The notes under the pieces were generated by a model. That model was not told the DNA's origin. It searched no databases and saw nothing but the letters and a program-made list of their open reading frames with translations. The translations under genes were made by a program, and so were the position numbers. A stretch of DNA of 64,000 bases from Bacilli bacterium (GTDB taxonomy: Bacteria; Bacillota_I; Bacilli_A; RFN20; CAG-826). The stretch lies in the NCBI GenBank assembly GCA_017468925.1, contig JAFUHI010000015.1:83643-147642 (forward strand), in the 5' to 3' direction. This document shows positions 62,595-64,000 of the stretch, in pieces; the first letter of the stretch is position 1, and each line of letters starts with the position of its first letter.

Positions 62595-63422
62595 ATGGGC
62601 AAAAAAGTATTAACTATGCAAGATATATCCTGCTATGGACAGTGCTCTATTACTGCCGCGCTTCCTATCATAAGTGTGTGGGGATATGAGACTGCAATTC
62701 TACCGTCTGCGATATTATCCACTCACACCAGTGGCTTTAAAAATTTCACTGTTCATGATTTAAGTAACGAAATACCTAAGATTATTAATCACTGGAAGGC
62801 TGAAGGTATTAAGTACGATGCATTTTATGTTGGCTATCTAGGCGAAATATCTCATGTTGATTTAGTTATTCAAATTAAAAATGAATTATTAAATAAAGAT
62901 GGCTTCTTTGTTTTAGATCCAGTGATGGGCGATGACGGCAAATTATATCCCGCTTTTAACGATGATTATGTAAAAGCCATTAGAAAATTAATTAAAGAAG
63001 CGGATATTATTCTTCCTAATTTAACTGAAGCATGTTTCTTAACAGGTATTGAATATAAAGAAGAATATGATGAATCATATATTAAAAATGTGATTAATAA
63101 ACTCTTAGAATTAGGCGCCAAAAAGATTGCCTTAACTGGCATTGCGTATGAAAAAGAGATGACAGGTGTCGTGATTTACGATGAAAACGGTTATCAGCAC
63201 TTTACCCATAAAAGAATTAATAAGTCATATCACGGAACAGGTGATGTCTATGCCTCAACATTCCTTGGTGCTTATTTAAGCAACAATGATTTATTAAAAT
63301 CCGCAAAGATTGCCGCAAAGTTTGTGGTCAAAGCAATTGAAAACACATTAGATGATCCAAATCATAACTATAGTGTTAAATTCGAACCATTATTAGCGGA
63401 CTTTGTTAAGGAGAATAGATAA
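62595..63422 (+). CDS. pdxK: pyridoxamine/pyridoxal kinase
   Basis: Phosphorylates vitamin B6 to make PLP. The protein is 275 residues in the ribokinase-like fold. Visible motifs: MQDISCYGQCSITAALPI at the start, LDPVMGDDGKLY, ILPNLTEACFLTG, and the catalytic HGTGDVYAS. The N-terminus matches the PdxK/PdxY branch of Firmicutes. GAGG precedes the ATG. The neighbour on the other strand, cysK, uses PLP, so the pairing is sensible. Two bases separate it from the regulator gene. Confidence 0.93.
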   Translation: MGKKVLTMQDISCYGQCSITAALPIISVWGYETAILPSAILSTHTSGFKNFTVHDLSNEIPKIINHWKAEGIKYDAFYVGYLGEISHVDLVIQIKNELLNKDGFFVLDPVMGDDGKLYPAFNDDYVKAIRKLIKEADIILPNLTEACFLTGIEYKEEYDESYIKNVINKLLELGAKKIALTGIAYEKEMTGVVIYDENGYQHFTHKRINKSYHGTGDVYASTFLGAYLSNNDLLKSAKIAAKFVVKAIENTLDDPNHNYSVKFEPLLADFVKENR

Positions 63423-63424
63423 TT

Positions 63425-63829
63425 ATGAAACTATCTTCTAAAACTATTACCGCCATTAAGATGTTCATTGATTTAGGTGAACATTATGAAGAAGGCTATA
63501 TCTCTTTAGTGGATATCGCTAATCGAAAAGAATTGTCCAAGAAATTCTTAGAACAAATTGTACCGTTATATAAGGCAAGTGGCCTATTACTTGGCACAAG
63601 AGGCAATCAAGGCGGTTATCGCTTAGCCAAATCCCCCAATGAAGTCACCTTAAAAGATATTATCTATGTATCTGAAATTGGGCTAAAAAAAGAAAATGTT
63701 GGCTACGCCCCTATTGATGATTTCTTAAATCAAATAGATAAGCATTTAGAAATCTATTTAGAAAAGAAAACATTAGCCAATCTAATTGAATCCGCGAACG
63801 AGTCTTATTCAAACGATTATATCATTTAA
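63425..63829 (+). CDS. Rrf2-family regulator, CymR-like
   Basis: A 134-residue transcription factor with a winged helix (about 1-75, SLVDIANRKELSKKFLEQIV and RGNQGGYRLAKSP) and a dimerisation helix. It has no Cys, so it cannot carry the iron-sulfur cluster of IscR or NsrR; CymR lacks one too. Position after pdxK and beside cysK supports a role in cysteine and sulfur control. AAGGAG lies before the ATG, 2 bases after pdxK. Both genes share the promoter at 62546-62574. Confidence 0.9.
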   Translation: MKLSSKTITAIKMFIDLGEHYEEGYISLVDIANRKELSKKFLEQIVPLYKASGLLLGTRGNQGGYRLAKSPNEVTLKDIIYVSEIGLKKENVGYAPIDDFLNQIDKHLEIYLEKKTLANLIESANESYSNDYII

Positions 63830-63856
63830 AAAGAGCCTTAAGGCTCTTTTATTTTA
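63829..63856 (+). terminator. terminator of the pdxK operon
   Basis: A perfect palindrome, AAAAGAGCCTT followed by AAGGCTCTTTT (63829-63850), then ATTTT. It overlaps the stop of the regulator gene and closes the operon before the insertion element. Confidence 0.88.
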
Positions 63857-63867
63857 TTCAGGTGAAT

Positions 63868-64000
63868 TTACCGTTCAAGTGCAACACTTCTAGACAAAAA
63901 TAAAGGCTCATATCAATCCTGGTGTAAGATATAGTTGCGACACTTATCCACAGGAGGTTCTTTATGAGCTATTCACATTTTACCATAGAAGAAAGAATTA
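63868..64000 (+). mobile_element. left end of an IS30-family insertion element (cut by window)
   Basis: A transposase gene starts at ATG 63964 behind AGGAGG and reads MSYSHFTIEERI before the window ends. This is the classical start of IS30-family transposases, whose N-terminal helix-turn-helix follows. The left inverted repeat should lie around 63868-63895 (CCGTTCAAGTGCAACAC). The element sits directly behind the pdxK-operon terminator. The right end is outside the window, so a full copy cannot be confirmed. Confidence 0.75.

Noticed and set aside
1..64000. CRISPR arrays, rRNA or tRNA genes
   Set aside because: No regular repeat-spacer array and no rRNA or tRNA-like stretch was recognised by reading.

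Overview
The window looks like a chromosome fragment of a low-GC, Gram-positive-type anaerobe: an uncultured, gut-type member of the Bacilli/Erysipelotrichia/Mollicutes-related lineages. This is inference. The supporting signs are many lipobox lipoproteins, a very large OppA with enlarged Opp partners as in mollicutes, GGAGG ribosome sites, and no outer-membrane genes. TGA is a stop codon here (thyA, the 7238-8677 gene), so this is not the mycoplasma code. No rRNA, tRNA or CRISPR was seen.

Layout. 1-5.5 kb: a two-component system (response regulator cut by the window edge, plus histidine kinase), a control region with two arrays of direct repeats, then a three-gene operon of VTC-domain protein, DUF4956 membrane protein and a Cthe_2159/DUF4353-type lipoprotein. 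5.6-9.6 kb: two overlapping lipase-like lipoproteins, one with its catalytic serine replaced by alanine, then a small membrane protein and a truncated MTA/SAH nucleosidase. 9.6-19.2 kb: a complete oppABCDF peptide importer with unusual insertions. 19.3-24.8 kb: small membrane and lipoprotein genes, thyA-folA, a second DUF4353-type lipoprotein whose promoter carries the same repeats as the VTC operon, and a CDP-alcohol phosphatidyltransferase. 24.8-36.2 kb: a six-gene operon on the minus strand with a surface protein, a solute-binding protein, two sugar-type permeases (one fused to a large extracytoplasmic sensor-like domain) and two lipoproteins, but no ATPase. 36.3-46.8 kb: a P-type ATPase, a secreted beta-helix protein, a glycosyltransferase, a GH36 alpha-galactosidase and an XRE regulator. 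47-51 kb: a large surface protein translationally coupled to a secreted tyrosine-phosphatase-like lipoprotein. 52-54 kb: an AbiE-type toxin-antitoxin pair with an inverted-repeat operator. 54-61 kb: three large lipoproteins in one operon. 61-64 kb: a decayed glycosyltransferase, cysK, pdxK, an Rrf2/CymR-like regulator and the start of an IS30-family element.

How it fits together. Most of the window serves the cell surface: importing peptides and glycans, binding or degrading carbohydrate, and modifying extracellular substrates. The strongest candidate for an undescribed system is the two-component system with the VTC-DUF4956-DUF4353 operon. Its TTTAAGT-type operator (spacing 11/12/11 bp) recurs at the second DUF4353 gene 20 kb away (spacing 12/11), which suggests one regulon. 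The other main candidate is the glycan-type ABC operon with a sensor-permease fusion. Several genes seem to be transcribed without a leader, with a -10 box 7-8 bases before the ATG.
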